This document shows positions 1 to 5,836 of a stretch of DNA of 16,679 bases, piece after piece; the first letter of the stretch is position 1; the number at the start of each line of letters is the position of its first letter. The position numbers were made by a program, and so were the translations under genes. The stretch lies in NCBI GenBank assembly GCA_938042055.1, contig CALIRX010000047.1:1-16679 (forward strand), given 5' to 3'. The DNA is from an uncultured Candidatus Saccharibacteria bacterium. Lineage in GTDB: Bacteria; Patescibacteriota; Saccharimonadia; Saccharimonadales; Saccharimonadaceae. The notes under the pieces are model-generated. The model saw only the letters and a program-made list of their open reading frames with translations. It did not search any database and was not told the origin of the DNA.

Positions 1-559
1 TGCGCTTCCCCTCAACGCTCACTCTGGCGCCAGCTTCCAGGCCCGCCACGTCCAGTCGTGCCAATTTTCCGTAATCCTTCAAAAGTGACGTATTAAAATA
101 CATGCCGTCGCCGTCGATTTTATATAAAAATCCTTTTTCGTCCAGTCCTTTTGCGAAGTCAATCTGTTGCTGAATATAATCCGTCGCCCGCACCAAGTAA
201 TCTGGCTTTATTAATTTCAGTACGTCGTAGGCTTCATGATTGGCTATGGAAATATATCTTTCCGCCACATCCCAGGCAGCCTTCCCTTCACGGCGCGCGC
301 CTTTTTCCATCTTATCTTCACCATTGTCGTCATCACTTGTCAAATGGCCAACGTCAGTGATGTTTTGTGTTCGAATAACGGGAATATCTTGCCAGCGTAG
401 CAATCGCACCAACACGTCCCAGTAAATATAGCCAACCCAATTGCCGATGTGTGGTTGCGAATAAACTGTTAGACCACAGGTGTAAAATTTGACCGTTTCT
501 CCATCAAGCGGTTTCAGTTCATCTTTTCGTCTAGTGAGCGTGTTATAGAGCTTTATCAT
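1..559 (-). CDS. cysS: Cysteinyl-tRNA synthetase, N-terminal part (runs off the left edge)
   Basis: Charges tRNA-Cys with cysteine in the cytoplasm. I translated this stretch by hand. The first 186 residues are visible and the rest (families are usually about 450 residues) lies outside the window. Seen: FYTCGLTVY at 25-33 with Cys28, the expected zinc ligand that selects cysteine; the class I signature HIGN at 37-40; and QNITDV at 65-70. After NITDV the usual DDK is replaced by GHLTSDDDNGEDKMEKGARR, so this is a variant CysRS. A related cysteine ligase of the MshC type is an alternative, but a tRNA synthetase is the simpler reading in a small genome. The ATG at 559 has no Shine-Dalgarno and lies 7 nt after a -10 hexamer, so the mRNA is probably leaderless. 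Confidence 0.93.
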   Translation of the reverse strand, partial: MIKLYNTLTRRKDELKPLDGETVKFYTCGLTVYSQPHIGNWVGYIYWDVLVRLLRWQDIPVIRTQNITDVGHLTSDDDNGEDKMEKGARREGKAAWDVAERYISIANHEAYDVLKLIKPDYLVRATDYIQQQIDFAKGLDEKGFLYKIDGDGMYFNTSLLKDYGKLARLDVAGLEAGARVSVEGKR

Positions 560-566
560 TAGTTCT

Positions 567-595
567 ATTGTACGTTACTCTGGTCAGTTTTTCAA
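567..595 (-). promoter_or_regulatory. Promoter of cysS, leaderless geometry
   Basis: On the minus strand, TTGAAA (595-590), a 17-nt spacer and TACAAT (572-567). The hexamer ends 7 nt before the cysS ATG, so transcription should start at or within a base of the start codon. No Shine-Dalgarno lies between. This sits just downstream of the terminator at 605-628, which separates cysS from the unit to its right. Confidence 0.7.
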
Positions 596-604
596 AATTG
601 ACAT

Positions 605-628
605 AAAAAACAGTCCCAGGTGGGACTT
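605..628 (-). terminator. Rho-independent terminator of the 747-1223 gene
   Basis: On the minus strand, AGTCCC pairs with GGGACT (plus 612-617 with 622-627) around a 4-nt loop, followed by G and six T. It closes the transcript that carries the 747-1223 gene and its hairpin-rich trailer. Confidence 0.75.
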
Positions 629-641
629 AATAATTTCCAAT

Positions 642-731
642 GAATAGCGACAAGCAGATGAAGATATATACTAAGACTCGCCAGAAGACGATACTTTAGT
701 TTTTGGAATCATCTTCTGCTTATCACTATTC
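642..731 (-). repeat. Long hairpin in the trailer of the 747-1223 transcript
   Basis: Two arms, 642-658 and 715-731, form 17 continuous base pairs as minus-strand RNA, including two G-U wobbles. On a plus-strand transcript the same two positions would be A-C mismatches, so the pairing fits a minus-strand RNA. The enclosed 56 nt hold no gene. The hairpin lies between the stop codon of the 747-1223 gene and its terminator, and could protect the 3' end or be a separate structured RNA. Confidence 0.6.
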
Positions 732-735
732 GTTG

Positions 736-762
736 AGAGTACGCGCTTAGAGCGCGTACTCT
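736..762 (-). repeat. 12-bp perfect hairpin over the stop codon of the 747-1223 gene
   Basis: AGAGTACGCGCT (736-747) and AGCGCGTACTCT (751-762) are perfect inverse complements around a 3-nt loop. The TAA stop (749-747) sits in and beside the loop, so the stem includes the last codons. No T-run follows, so this is not a standard terminator. Confidence 0.7.
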
Positions 763-1223
763 ATCCCCTCAATGAACTGAAATTTGCCGCTGTAGGTTGT
801 CCCTACGGTAGCCTGTCTCCATCCAGCGAAAGAATCAATGAATAGTCTCTTGTTTCTCAGCACCACATAAATCTTCCATCCATGCACAAGAGTTTCCTGG
901 GGCGTGTCGCTGGCTGACCTGTAAAGAGTCGCTGACCCCTCTGGAGTGTAGATCGTCACGTCTTTGTGTATGATGACGATTTTCTCACCATCGATACACA
1001 CCCCCTTATCATTGATGCAGATCGTTCCATTTGAGACTAGGGCAATTTTATTACCCAGCCTCAAATAAACGATTGACCCCTCAACCTGGAGGCATGGTAT
1101 ACCGTCTTTATCTGTAGACCGTTCGACGTTGTCTCTCCTTGGGTCTTCAACAACGAAGATAAATGTGCCATCTTCGAGCGTGAATGTTGTAGTCTTCTCT
1201 TCATTGGAGGTTGTGGAGGTCAT
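747..1223 (-). CDS. Unrecognised beta-rich protein, 158 residues
   Basis: I do not recognise this protein. After a polar Thr/Ser-rich start it is a run of short hydrophobic strands separated by turns (TFIFVVED, VYLRLGNKIALVSNG, VIIHKDVTIYT, WKIYVVLRNKRLFID), which suggests an all-beta fold. There is no signal peptide, membrane segment or sorting motif. I chose the ATG at 1223 because AGAAGGG lies a suitable distance upstream. An in-frame GTG at 1286 would add 21 charged residues and lies 9 nt after TATATA (1301-1296), a geometry like that of dnaX, so a longer 179-residue form is possible. The gene is isolated: its leader and trailer are both strongly structured, it is bounded by inverted repeats, and it is divergent from the HExxH gene. 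This looks accessory rather than core. Confidence 0.6.
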   Translation of the reverse strand: MTSTTSNEEKTTTFTLEDGTFIFVVEDPRRDNVERSTDKDGIPCLQVEGSIVYLRLGNKIALVSNGTICINDKGVCIDGEKIVIIHKDVTIYTPEGSATLYRSASDTPQETLVHGWKIYVVLRNKRLFIDSFAGWRQATVGTTYSGKFQFIEGIEYAL

Positions 1224-1300
1224 TTTCTTTCCCTTCTCTTTCTCGCGGCGACTGTCGCCATCTTTGCCTTTCGACAAAGACTTCACACTTGACTGTATAT

Positions 1301-1420
1301 AGCATGAAACGAGATTTCAGTTGTCAATTACATCTTCTCTCAACAACCAAAAACTCGCTTCATGCTTAAGTTTCGTCTTATAATCTTACATCTGCTTGTC
1401 AAAGTGCGCTTTCGGACAAG
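1301..1420 (-). promoter_or_regulatory. Structured 5' leader upstream of the 747-1223 gene
   Basis: This covers most of the gene-free stretch 1224-1577. Two hairpins are visible. Arms 1354-1366 and 1301-1313 form 13 bp as minus-strand RNA, with one G-U pair that would be A-C on the other strand; an inner stem pairs 1343-1348 with 1319-1324. A second hairpin pairs 1395-1404 with 1409-1412 and 1415-1420, with a 2-nt bulge. With a promoter at 1450-1478 the leader would be about 220 nt. I cannot assign it to a known riboswitch class. Confidence 0.5.
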
Positions 1421-1449
1421 GATTTACTCGTCAACAAAAGCTGTACTCA

Positions 1450-1478
1450 TTTATATCACACTTATATTAAAAAGTCAA
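1450..1478 (-). promoter_or_regulatory. Promoter of the structured transcript
   Basis: On the minus strand, TTGACT (1478-1473), a 17-nt spacer and TATAAA (1455-1450), with an extended -10 (TGA before the hexamer). The start would be near 1444, placing both leader hairpins inside the RNA. A weaker alternative, TTGACA (1327-1322) with TATATA (1301-1296), has a 20-nt spacer. Confidence 0.55.
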
Positions 1479-1541
1479 CTCTAACCTAGTCCTATCAGGA
1501 TCTAAAACATCGTAGCTATGTCGCCAGATAAGACCTCGTGC

Positions 1542-1570
1542 TTGACAAAATAAGATATTTAATATATAAT
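1542..1570 (+). promoter_or_regulatory. Consensus promoter of the HExxH gene, leaderless geometry
   Basis: TTGACA (1542-1547), a 17-nt spacer and TATAAT (1565-1570): both hexamers are perfect consensus. The -10 ends 7 nt before the ATG at 1578, so the mRNA should begin at or next to the start codon. No Shine-Dalgarno is present. Confidence 0.85.
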
Positions 1571-1577
1571 AAAAAGT

Positions 1578-2408
1578 ATGAGAAAAATAGTGCAGGAGCG
1601 TCGTCCGCCAATACCCAGCTACGATAAGCCTATTGAGCTAGACTCTTTTAAGTATATGAAAGATAGGTTGATAGGTGCTTTAGAGGAGCCTGAGATAATT
1701 GATACGCTTGGGGCTCTAGCCTTAGAACTATGTAATACGGCTCAAATGCTGGAACCTATGGAATATATTGAAGGCGAAGAGTTGAGCGATAGCCATCCTG
1801 ACTCAGACTGGCCAGATAAAAATATAATACCGCTCATTGGGAGCAATAAGTTTGTTGTTTCTGGAAGGCAGATATCTCTTATGCCAGTGCAAAAAGATAG
1901 AATAAGCGATACTTTTGCTAGTGAAAGTATCGCCAGAATGTGTACTTATGTATCTATCTATCCGCCCACAAAAATAGAAAGAACAGATGCTGGTGGTTTT
2001 TGTAGTACTAATTTTTACAAATGGAGGGACGCCGGGACGGATACTTATGTATACCTTCGCCCTGTTATTAGTGTGGCCCAGTCCGGACTGACATGCGTTA
2101 ATGTCTCTTTATTGGCTCACGAGACATCTCATGCGCATGATTGTGTCACGAATCCAGTTTTGGAAATAGACCCTAAATCCGATCAAGTAAACCTCCGTTC
2201 TGAATTGCAAGCTTATGCCGTAAGCAAAGTTCTCCAGGGTTATCTGACGTATAATGATAGAATAATGTTTAGTTGCCCTAGTGTATCGGACCGAGTAGAA
2301 GAGGTACGAAGAAAAGTTAACGGCCCCCTATGGTCTGAGGGTGCATTTGATGTGAATGATGATTTGATAGAGCAACTAGATAGAGCAGGCCTGAGAGGTA
2401 TATATTGA
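1578..2408 (+). CDS. HExxH metallopeptidase-like protein of unknown role, 276 residues
   Basis: I do not recognise the family. Residues 179-186 read LAHETSHA, an HExxH zinc motif (His181, Glu182, His185). Glu209 in RSELQAYA, 24 residues on, is well placed as a third ligand, as in gluzincin-type and IrrE/ImmA-type proteins. The N-terminal 175 residues show no familiar motif; Cys52, Cys122, Cys142, Cys173, Cys189 and Cys233 are scattered. There is no signal peptide or membrane segment, so it should be cytoplasmic. It has the strongest promoter in the window and a leaderless start. It is convergent with the DHH gene (12 nt apart) and divergent from the 747-1223 gene. Catalysis is inferred from the motif only; a regulator-cleaving protease or a toxin are both possible. 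Confidence 0.75.
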   Translation: MRKIVQERRPPIPSYDKPIELDSFKYMKDRLIGALEEPEIIDTLGALALELCNTAQMLEPMEYIEGEELSDSHPDSDWPDKNIIPLIGSNKFVVSGRQISLMPVQKDRISDTFASESIARMCTYVSIYPPTKIERTDAGGFCSTNFYKWRDAGTDTYVYLRPVISVAQSGLTCVNVSLLAHETSHAHDCVTNPVLEIDPKSDQVNLRSELQAYAVSKVLQGYLTYNDRIMFSCPSVSDRVEEVRRKVNGPLWSEGAFDVNDDLIEQLDRAGLRGIY

Positions 2409-2427
2409 TAGCGTAGTGGATCAATAT
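2402..2427. repeat. Small dyad between two convergent genes
   Basis: ATATTGAT (2402-2409) and ATCAATAT (2420-2427) are perfect inverse complements around a 10-nt loop. They span both stop codons. There is no T-run, so this is at best a weak two-way terminator. Confidence 0.35.
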
Positions 2428-3401
2428 TCTGTTTGTAGAGCCTGATCCGTCGCCGTGACTAATTCTCTTACGATTTCGTCATAATTTTCATATACACGGA
2501 ATCCTGCCGCGTACGGATGACCGCCGCCACCAAAGTATCCAGCCACGGTGTCGGCGATTGGTAAATTACCTCGTAGGCGCGCAGTTAATTTGCCGTCAGG
2601 GTAAGTTTTAATAACGCAACTAAGCGCCACGCCTTCAACTAGTCTCAGTTCGTCACCAATCAGCGCTCCAGGGTTGTAAGCGTCGCTATATTGCTGGATT
2701 TCCTCAAACGGCACATGCACCAGCGCCAATTGTCCGTCTAATAAATATTCGATTCGCTCGATCAATTTTCCCTTGTACGCCAAAATTTCTGGCGATTTTT
2801 TCATAAATTCGCGTCGTCGCTCTTCAATTTCCGCATTAGACGCGCCCAGTTCTGTAAGTTCTCCCGCCGTATGAAAAGTCTGAGCCGTGGTGTTTTGCGT
2901 AGTAAGTCCCAGGCTATCGCTCATAATAGCTATCAATAAATCTTCGGCCGCCTGAGGATTTATCTTCCAGTCGGAATGCTTGAACAGTTTATATAGCAAT
3001 TCCCCGGTCGCCACGACGGTTTCTGATAACATAATATGATCAAAGCTAAGTGTCGATTCAGCTGTGTGGTGGTCAATAACTAGAGTTGGGTGCGTTTCTA
3101 AGAAATGTCGCGCTCCAGGAGTTTCCAATACCTTACTTAGCAGCACGTCCGCGCTTGTATCGACAATTATCGCGGCGTCGGCTTGAAACGGAAAGTCGTT
3201 CTGCACTCGATCCCAACCGCGAATATAATGAAGATATTTCGGTATGTCTACTGGACAATATAAAGTAACAGTCTTCCCTAGGTCGCTTAAGACTTCTTCC
3301 AGCGCCAAGCTTGAGCCCAGGCTGTCGCCGTCGGGATTTTCGGCTTGAATAATAACTATATTGTTTGCGGATTGAATGAATTGTTTAGCTGTATCTAGCA
3401 T
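2421..3401 (-). CDS. DHH-DHHA1 phosphoesterase, NrnA-like
   Basis: Likely degrades nanoRNAs or other small nucleotides (NrnA oligoribonuclease, pAp phosphatase or cyclic-dinucleotide phosphodiesterase). The 326-residue length fits the family. Seen: motif I PDGDSLGS at 23-30, Asp81 in IIVDTSA, DHH at 110-112, Asp162 in IMSDS, and the DHHA1 signature GGGGHPYAAGF at 291-301. The motif I histidine, four residues before the first Asp in NrnA-type enzymes, is Ala20 here, so one metal ligand appears to be missing. The ATG at 3401 has no Shine-Dalgarno and sits 7 nt after an extended -10, so the mRNA should be leaderless. The substrate cannot be told from sequence. Confidence 0.88.
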   Translation of the reverse strand: MLDTAKQFIQSANNIVIIQAENPDGDSLGSSLALEEVLSDLGKTVTLYCPVDIPKYLHYIRGWDRVQNDFPFQADAAIIVDTSADVLLSKVLETPGARHFLETHPTLVIDHHTAESTLSFDHIMLSETVVATGELLYKLFKHSDWKINPQAAEDLLIAIMSDSLGLTTQNTTAQTFHTAGELTELGASNAEIEERRREFMKKSPEILAYKGKLIERIEYLLDGQLALVHVPFEEIQQYSDAYNPGALIGDELRLVEGVALSCVIKTYPDGKLTARLRGNLPIADTVAGYFGGGGHPYAAGFRVYENYDEIVRELVTATDQALQTEY

Positions 3402-3408
3402 ATTATTT

Positions 3409-3417
3409 ATTATAACA
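3409..3417 (-). promoter_or_regulatory. Extended -10 promoter of the DHH gene, leaderless geometry
   Basis: On the minus strand, TGTTATAAT (3417-3409) matches the extended -10 TGnTATAAT. No good -35 lies upstream, which extended -10 promoters can tolerate. The hexamer ends 7 nt before the ATG at 3401. Confidence 0.7.
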
Positions 3418-3445
3418 AATGATTTTTACTCTAATATAATATATA

Positions 3446-3473
3446 TTGTTTTTAATTACATAAGTGGTATAAT
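3446..3473 (+). promoter_or_regulatory. Distal promoter of the LPTTG surface protein gene
   Basis: TTGTTT (3446-3451), a 16-nt spacer and TATAAT (3468-3473), with TGG before the hexamer giving an extended -10. It would add about 90 nt of leader ahead of the proximal promoter. Confidence 0.45.
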
Positions 3474-3537
3474 ATGTTATGGACTATTAAAAATACTGCG
3501 CAATCGAAAAAAACATAAACATTTTTATAAATTATTA

Positions 3538-3566
3538 TTGACAAAATATAAAGATTGTGCTAGTAT
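3538..3566 (+). promoter_or_regulatory. Proximal promoter of the LPTTG surface protein gene
   Basis: TTGACA (3538-3543), a 17-nt spacer and TAGTAT (3561-3566), with TGC before the hexamer as an extended -10. The A/T-rich run at 3507-3537 upstream resembles an UP element. The start would be near 3573, giving a leader of about 38 nt with a small AGCC/GGCT hairpin. Confidence 0.7.
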
Positions 3567-3610
3567 GAGGACATAAAGCCTGAAGATAGGGCTGGAAAAG
3601 AGGAGTTTTT

Positions 3611-4798
3611 ATGAACAAATTTAAGAAAATCGGCATTGCTATCTCTTTGGGATTTGCTATGCTCGGTGGAATCTGGTTGGCATCACCTTCACAGGCTGCC
3701 GGCTGTAACAGTTTTAACGTTGTATACTGTGGTACACATTCTATGTCAGAATTGCAAACAGCATACAGCCGTACAGAAATTAAAGAACTATACAAAGAGT
3801 GGTACGTTACCGAGACTATGGTTCAAGGTGGCTCAAACATGCGTGAAGGTGTAGTTGACGCAAATGGTAATATTACAGTTGACGGTCGTGTTGTGGCCAC
3901 AAACGCTATAACCGTACAATCTAAAGCTGGTACTCGTCAGCCTCAGCCACAACGTAGCTACAAGACCTCAAACGGATATACTTACTACCAATACACAACT
4001 GGTCAGAGCTTCGTTGACGGACCTAAGAGCTACAATATTTACGCATGGTTTGATAATAACGGCTCATTTATCACTGGTGTGATTAAAGACTGTGGTAACC
4101 CAGTTTGGGGTAACCCAACAACACCTCCAGCAAAGCCTGCTCTAACATGTGACGCTTTGCAAGTAACTGAAATTTCTCGTAACACCTTCAAATTCAGTGT
4201 TAAGGCAACTGCCAAGGGTGGCGCATCTATCACCAGCTACACATACAACTTCGGTGATAACAACATCAAGACAACTAACTCATCAGAAATTCAATACACT
4301 TACGCAAAAGAAGGCAACTACACAGTTACTATTACTGTAAACGGTAAAGAAACTGGTGAAGTTAAGAGGCAAAACCCTAACTGTCAAAAAACTGTTACGG
4401 TTAAGCCAGAACCAAAGATGATCGTTTGTGTAATTGAAGAAGGTGGCAAGAAGTACACTAAGGAGATTAAGAAGGAAGAGTTTAACGAAAAGATTCACAA
4501 GACCAACTTGGACGAATGTAAGGAAACTCCTGCTAAGATCACAGTCTGTGTAATTGAAGAAGGTGGTAAGAAGTACACTAAGGAGATTAAAAAGGAAGAG
4601 TTTAACGAAAAGATTCACAAGACCAACTTGGACGAATGTAAGGAAACTCCTACCCCTACACCAAACACTCCTTCAACACCAACACCTAGCCCAGAATTGC
4701 CAACGACTGGTGCAAGTGACGCGATCATGTCAGCACTAGGCCTAGGTGGACTAACTACAGCTACTATCGCTTACATCGCTAGCCGCCGCCAAATGTAA
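3611..4798 (+). CDS. Secreted LPTTG wall-anchored surface protein with PKD domain
   Basis: A surface protein, probably for attachment to the host cell. Domains in order: signal peptide 1-30 (lysines, hydrophobic core, SPSQAA cleavage region); a unique Tyr-rich region about 31-170; a PKD/Ig-like domain about 180-265 with the typical YNFGD and YAKEGNYTVTITV; two 40-residue repeats at about 270-307 and 310-347, each with two Cys that could form a disulfide; a short Pro/Thr stalk; and a sortase signal LPTTG at 363-367 followed by a hydrophobic segment and SRRQM. The start is set by GAGGAG at 3600-3605, at good spacing. Two tandem promoters precede it and a terminator follows. The sortase that would anchor it is not in the window. 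The ligand is unknown. Confidence 0.9.
   Translation: MNKFKKIGIAISLGFAMLGGIWLASPSQAAGCNSFNVVYCGTHSMSELQTAYSRTEIKELYKEWYVTETMVQGGSNMREGVVDANGNITVDGRVVATNAITVQSKAGTRQPQPQRSYKTSNGYTYYQYTTGQSFVDGPKSYNIYAWFDNNGSFITGVIKDCGNPVWGNPTTPPAKPALTCDALQVTEISRNTFKFSVKATAKGGASITSYTYNFGDNNIKTTNSSEIQYTYAKEGNYTVTITVNGKETGEVKRQNPNCQKTVTVKPEPKMIVCVIEEGGKKYTKEIKKEEFNEKIHKTNLDECKETPAKITVCVIEEGGKKYTKEIKKEEFNEKIHKTNLDECKETPTPTPNTPSTPTPSPELPTTGASDAIMSALGLGGLTTATIAYIASRRQM
4427..4651 (+). repeat. 120-bp tandem duplication inside the LPTTG gene
   Basis: 4427-4531 and 4547-4651 match over 105 nt with only two differences that I can see, both synonymous. The period is exactly 120 nt (40 codons), so the frame is kept. This points to a recent duplication or gene conversion. 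Confidence 0.93.
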
Positions 4799-4817
4799 TC
4801 AGCTAAGCTAGCAACGA

Positions 4818-4846
4818 AATACCCGCCGAGATAGCGGGTATTTTTT
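4818..4846 (+). terminator. Rho-independent terminator of the LPTTG gene
   Basis: AATACCCGC (4818-4826) pairs perfectly with GCGGGTATT (4834-4842) around a 7-nt loop, followed by more T. It lies between this gene and the convergent recR, where it may act weakly in the other direction. Confidence 0.9.
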
Positions 4847-4870
4847 ATTGGAGATGAAAAGTTATTGAGT

Positions 4871-5488
4871 CTATAATTGCTTTCGGCCTTCTAGTGCGTG
4901 AGTTAGCGTAATTTGATCTGCATATTCAAGGTCGACGCCAACCGGAATTCCCCTGGCTAGGCGTGTGATGGTCGTATTCAATCCAGCTTCTTGGATGTAG
5001 CGCTGTAAGAATAGCGCAGTAGACTCACCCTCAACTGAAGCGTTCGTGGCGATAATAATCTCCTGAACGTCGTCGGTTTTTATACGCTCAATTAGTTCTG
5101 GGATATGTAATTGCTCTGGTCCGATATTGTCAATTGGTGAGATAACACCGCCCAGCACGTGGTATGTGCCCAGGAACTGCCCTGTTCTTTCTATGGCCAC
5201 GATATCTAGCGGCTCCTCGACTACACAAACTACTTTTTTATTCCTGTTCGAATCTGCGTATAAAGGCGACACGTCGTCATCTGAATCTATCAACGCAAAC
5301 GTCTTAGGGCAGGTTTTTACGCGGTCGTGTAATCGGTCTAATGAATGCGCTAATTGCTTTGCGGATTTGGGATTACGGCGTAAAACCGCGTAGGCATATC
5401 TTTCAGCCGTACGCGGTCCAACTCCAGGTAAATTACCAAAATCATCAATTAAAGCAGTCAGAGCTTTTGGTAAAATGTCGATTGACAT
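4871..5488 (-). CDS. recR: Recombination mediator RecR, zinc finger eroded
   Basis: RecR works with RecO (and RecF) to load RecA at gaps in DNA. The 205-residue length is normal. Seen: helix-hairpin-helix LPGVGPRTAERYAY at 20-33; Toprim motifs VVEEPLDIVAIE at 89-100 and ATNASVEGESTALFL at 147-161; and the C-terminal RLARGIPVGVDLEYAD at 176-191 near HALEGR. The normal C4 zinc finger is nearly gone: only Cys60 remains and the other three positions read Thr63, Ser74 and Tyr77. The ATG at 5488 lies 4 nt after the ybaB stop with AAGG just upstream, so the two are co-transcribed, the order seen in many bacteria. The fold should be intact without zinc, but this is untested. Confidence 0.95.
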   Translation of the reverse strand: MSIDILPKALTALIDDFGNLPGVGPRTAERYAYAVLRRNPKSAKQLAHSLDRLHDRVKTCPKTFALIDSDDDVSPLYADSNRNKKVVCVVEEPLDIVAIERTGQFLGTYHVLGGVISPIDNIGPEQLHIPELIERIKTDDVQEIIIATNASVEGESTALFLQRYIQEAGLNTTITRLARGIPVGVDLEYADQITLTHALEGRKQL

Positions 5489-5492
5489 GGCC

Positions 5493-5783
5493 TTAGAATG
5501 GCAAGTTGCCCAAGCCGCCCATCAATGGCTTCATAGTTTCAGCAGCGACTTCCTGAGCCTTTGTCATGCCGTCGCGAACTGCGATTTCGATCCAGTGTTC
5601 CAACTCTTCGATATTCTCCAAGTCAACCATTTCTGGGTCAATCTTTACAGACTTAATCTTTAACTCGCCAGTGATTTGTACGATCACAGCGCCATCGCCA
5701 GCCTCAACTTCGATGATTTCTTTGCCTAATTGTTTCTGTGCTTTGCGTAATTGTTGCAGCATTTTTACCTGATCAAACGCCAT
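5493..5783 (-). CDS. ybaB: YbaB/EbfC nucleoid-associated protein
   Basis: A small DNA-binding protein of the YbaB/EbfC family that coats the nucleoid. The 96-residue length is typical. Seen: an N-terminal helix rich in Lys, Gln and Leu (residues 1-25), the central strands AVIVQITGELKIKSVKIDPEM, and a helical C-terminus ending in Gly-rich MGGLGNLPF. It starts at the ATG at 5783 behind a strong AGGAGG, with its own promoter at 5808-5836. It is followed 4 nt later by recR, the common ybaB-recR pair. In many bacteria dnaX sits directly upstream; here dnaX is on the same strand but separated by dnaB and a membrane-protein gene. Confidence 0.94.
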   Translation of the reverse strand: MAFDQVKMLQQLRKAQKQLGKEIIEVEAGDGAVIVQITGELKIKSVKIDPEMVDLENIEELEHWIEIAVRDGMTKAQEVAAETMKPLMGGLGNLPF

Positions 5784-5807
5784 ATTCCTCCTTATTTAAC
5801 ACTTACA

Positions 5808-5836
5808 ATTATACCCTATTTGCGGTCGGATGTGTA
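5808..5836 (-). promoter_or_regulatory. Promoter of ybaB-recR, with leader
   Basis: On the minus strand, TACACA (5836-5831), a 17-nt spacer and TATAAT (5813-5808), overlapping the end of the membrane-protein gene. The start near 5801 gives a leader of about 18 nt carrying AGGAGG. This is an ordinary leadered start, in contrast to the leaderless genes nearby. Confidence 0.65.

Larger units (their letters stand above)
649..1400. mobile_element. Possible small unit bounded by inverted repeats, carrying one gene
   Basis: GACAAGCAGATG at 649-660 recurs inverted at 1389-1400. With one 1-nt indel the match extends to about 17 nt (649-665 and 1383-1400). The repeats face inward and enclose the 747-1223 gene and no other. 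A third, diverged copy lies at about 708-724. I see no transposase and no clear target-site duplication, so this could equally be a long-range 5'-3' RNA pairing or an old cargo unit. Speculative. Confidence 0.3.

Noticed and set aside
3376..3576. Plus-strand open frame before the LPTTG gene
   Set aside because: It covers two promoters and an A/T-rich spacer, and has no recognisable product or Shine-Dalgarno.
4283..4618. Minus-strand open frame in the LPTTG gene
   Set aside because: It mirrors the 120-bp coding repeats; the plus-strand protein has a signal peptide, PKD domain and sorting signal.
4427..4651. CRISPR-like repeat
   Set aside because: Only two units, 120-nt period, in frame and coding.
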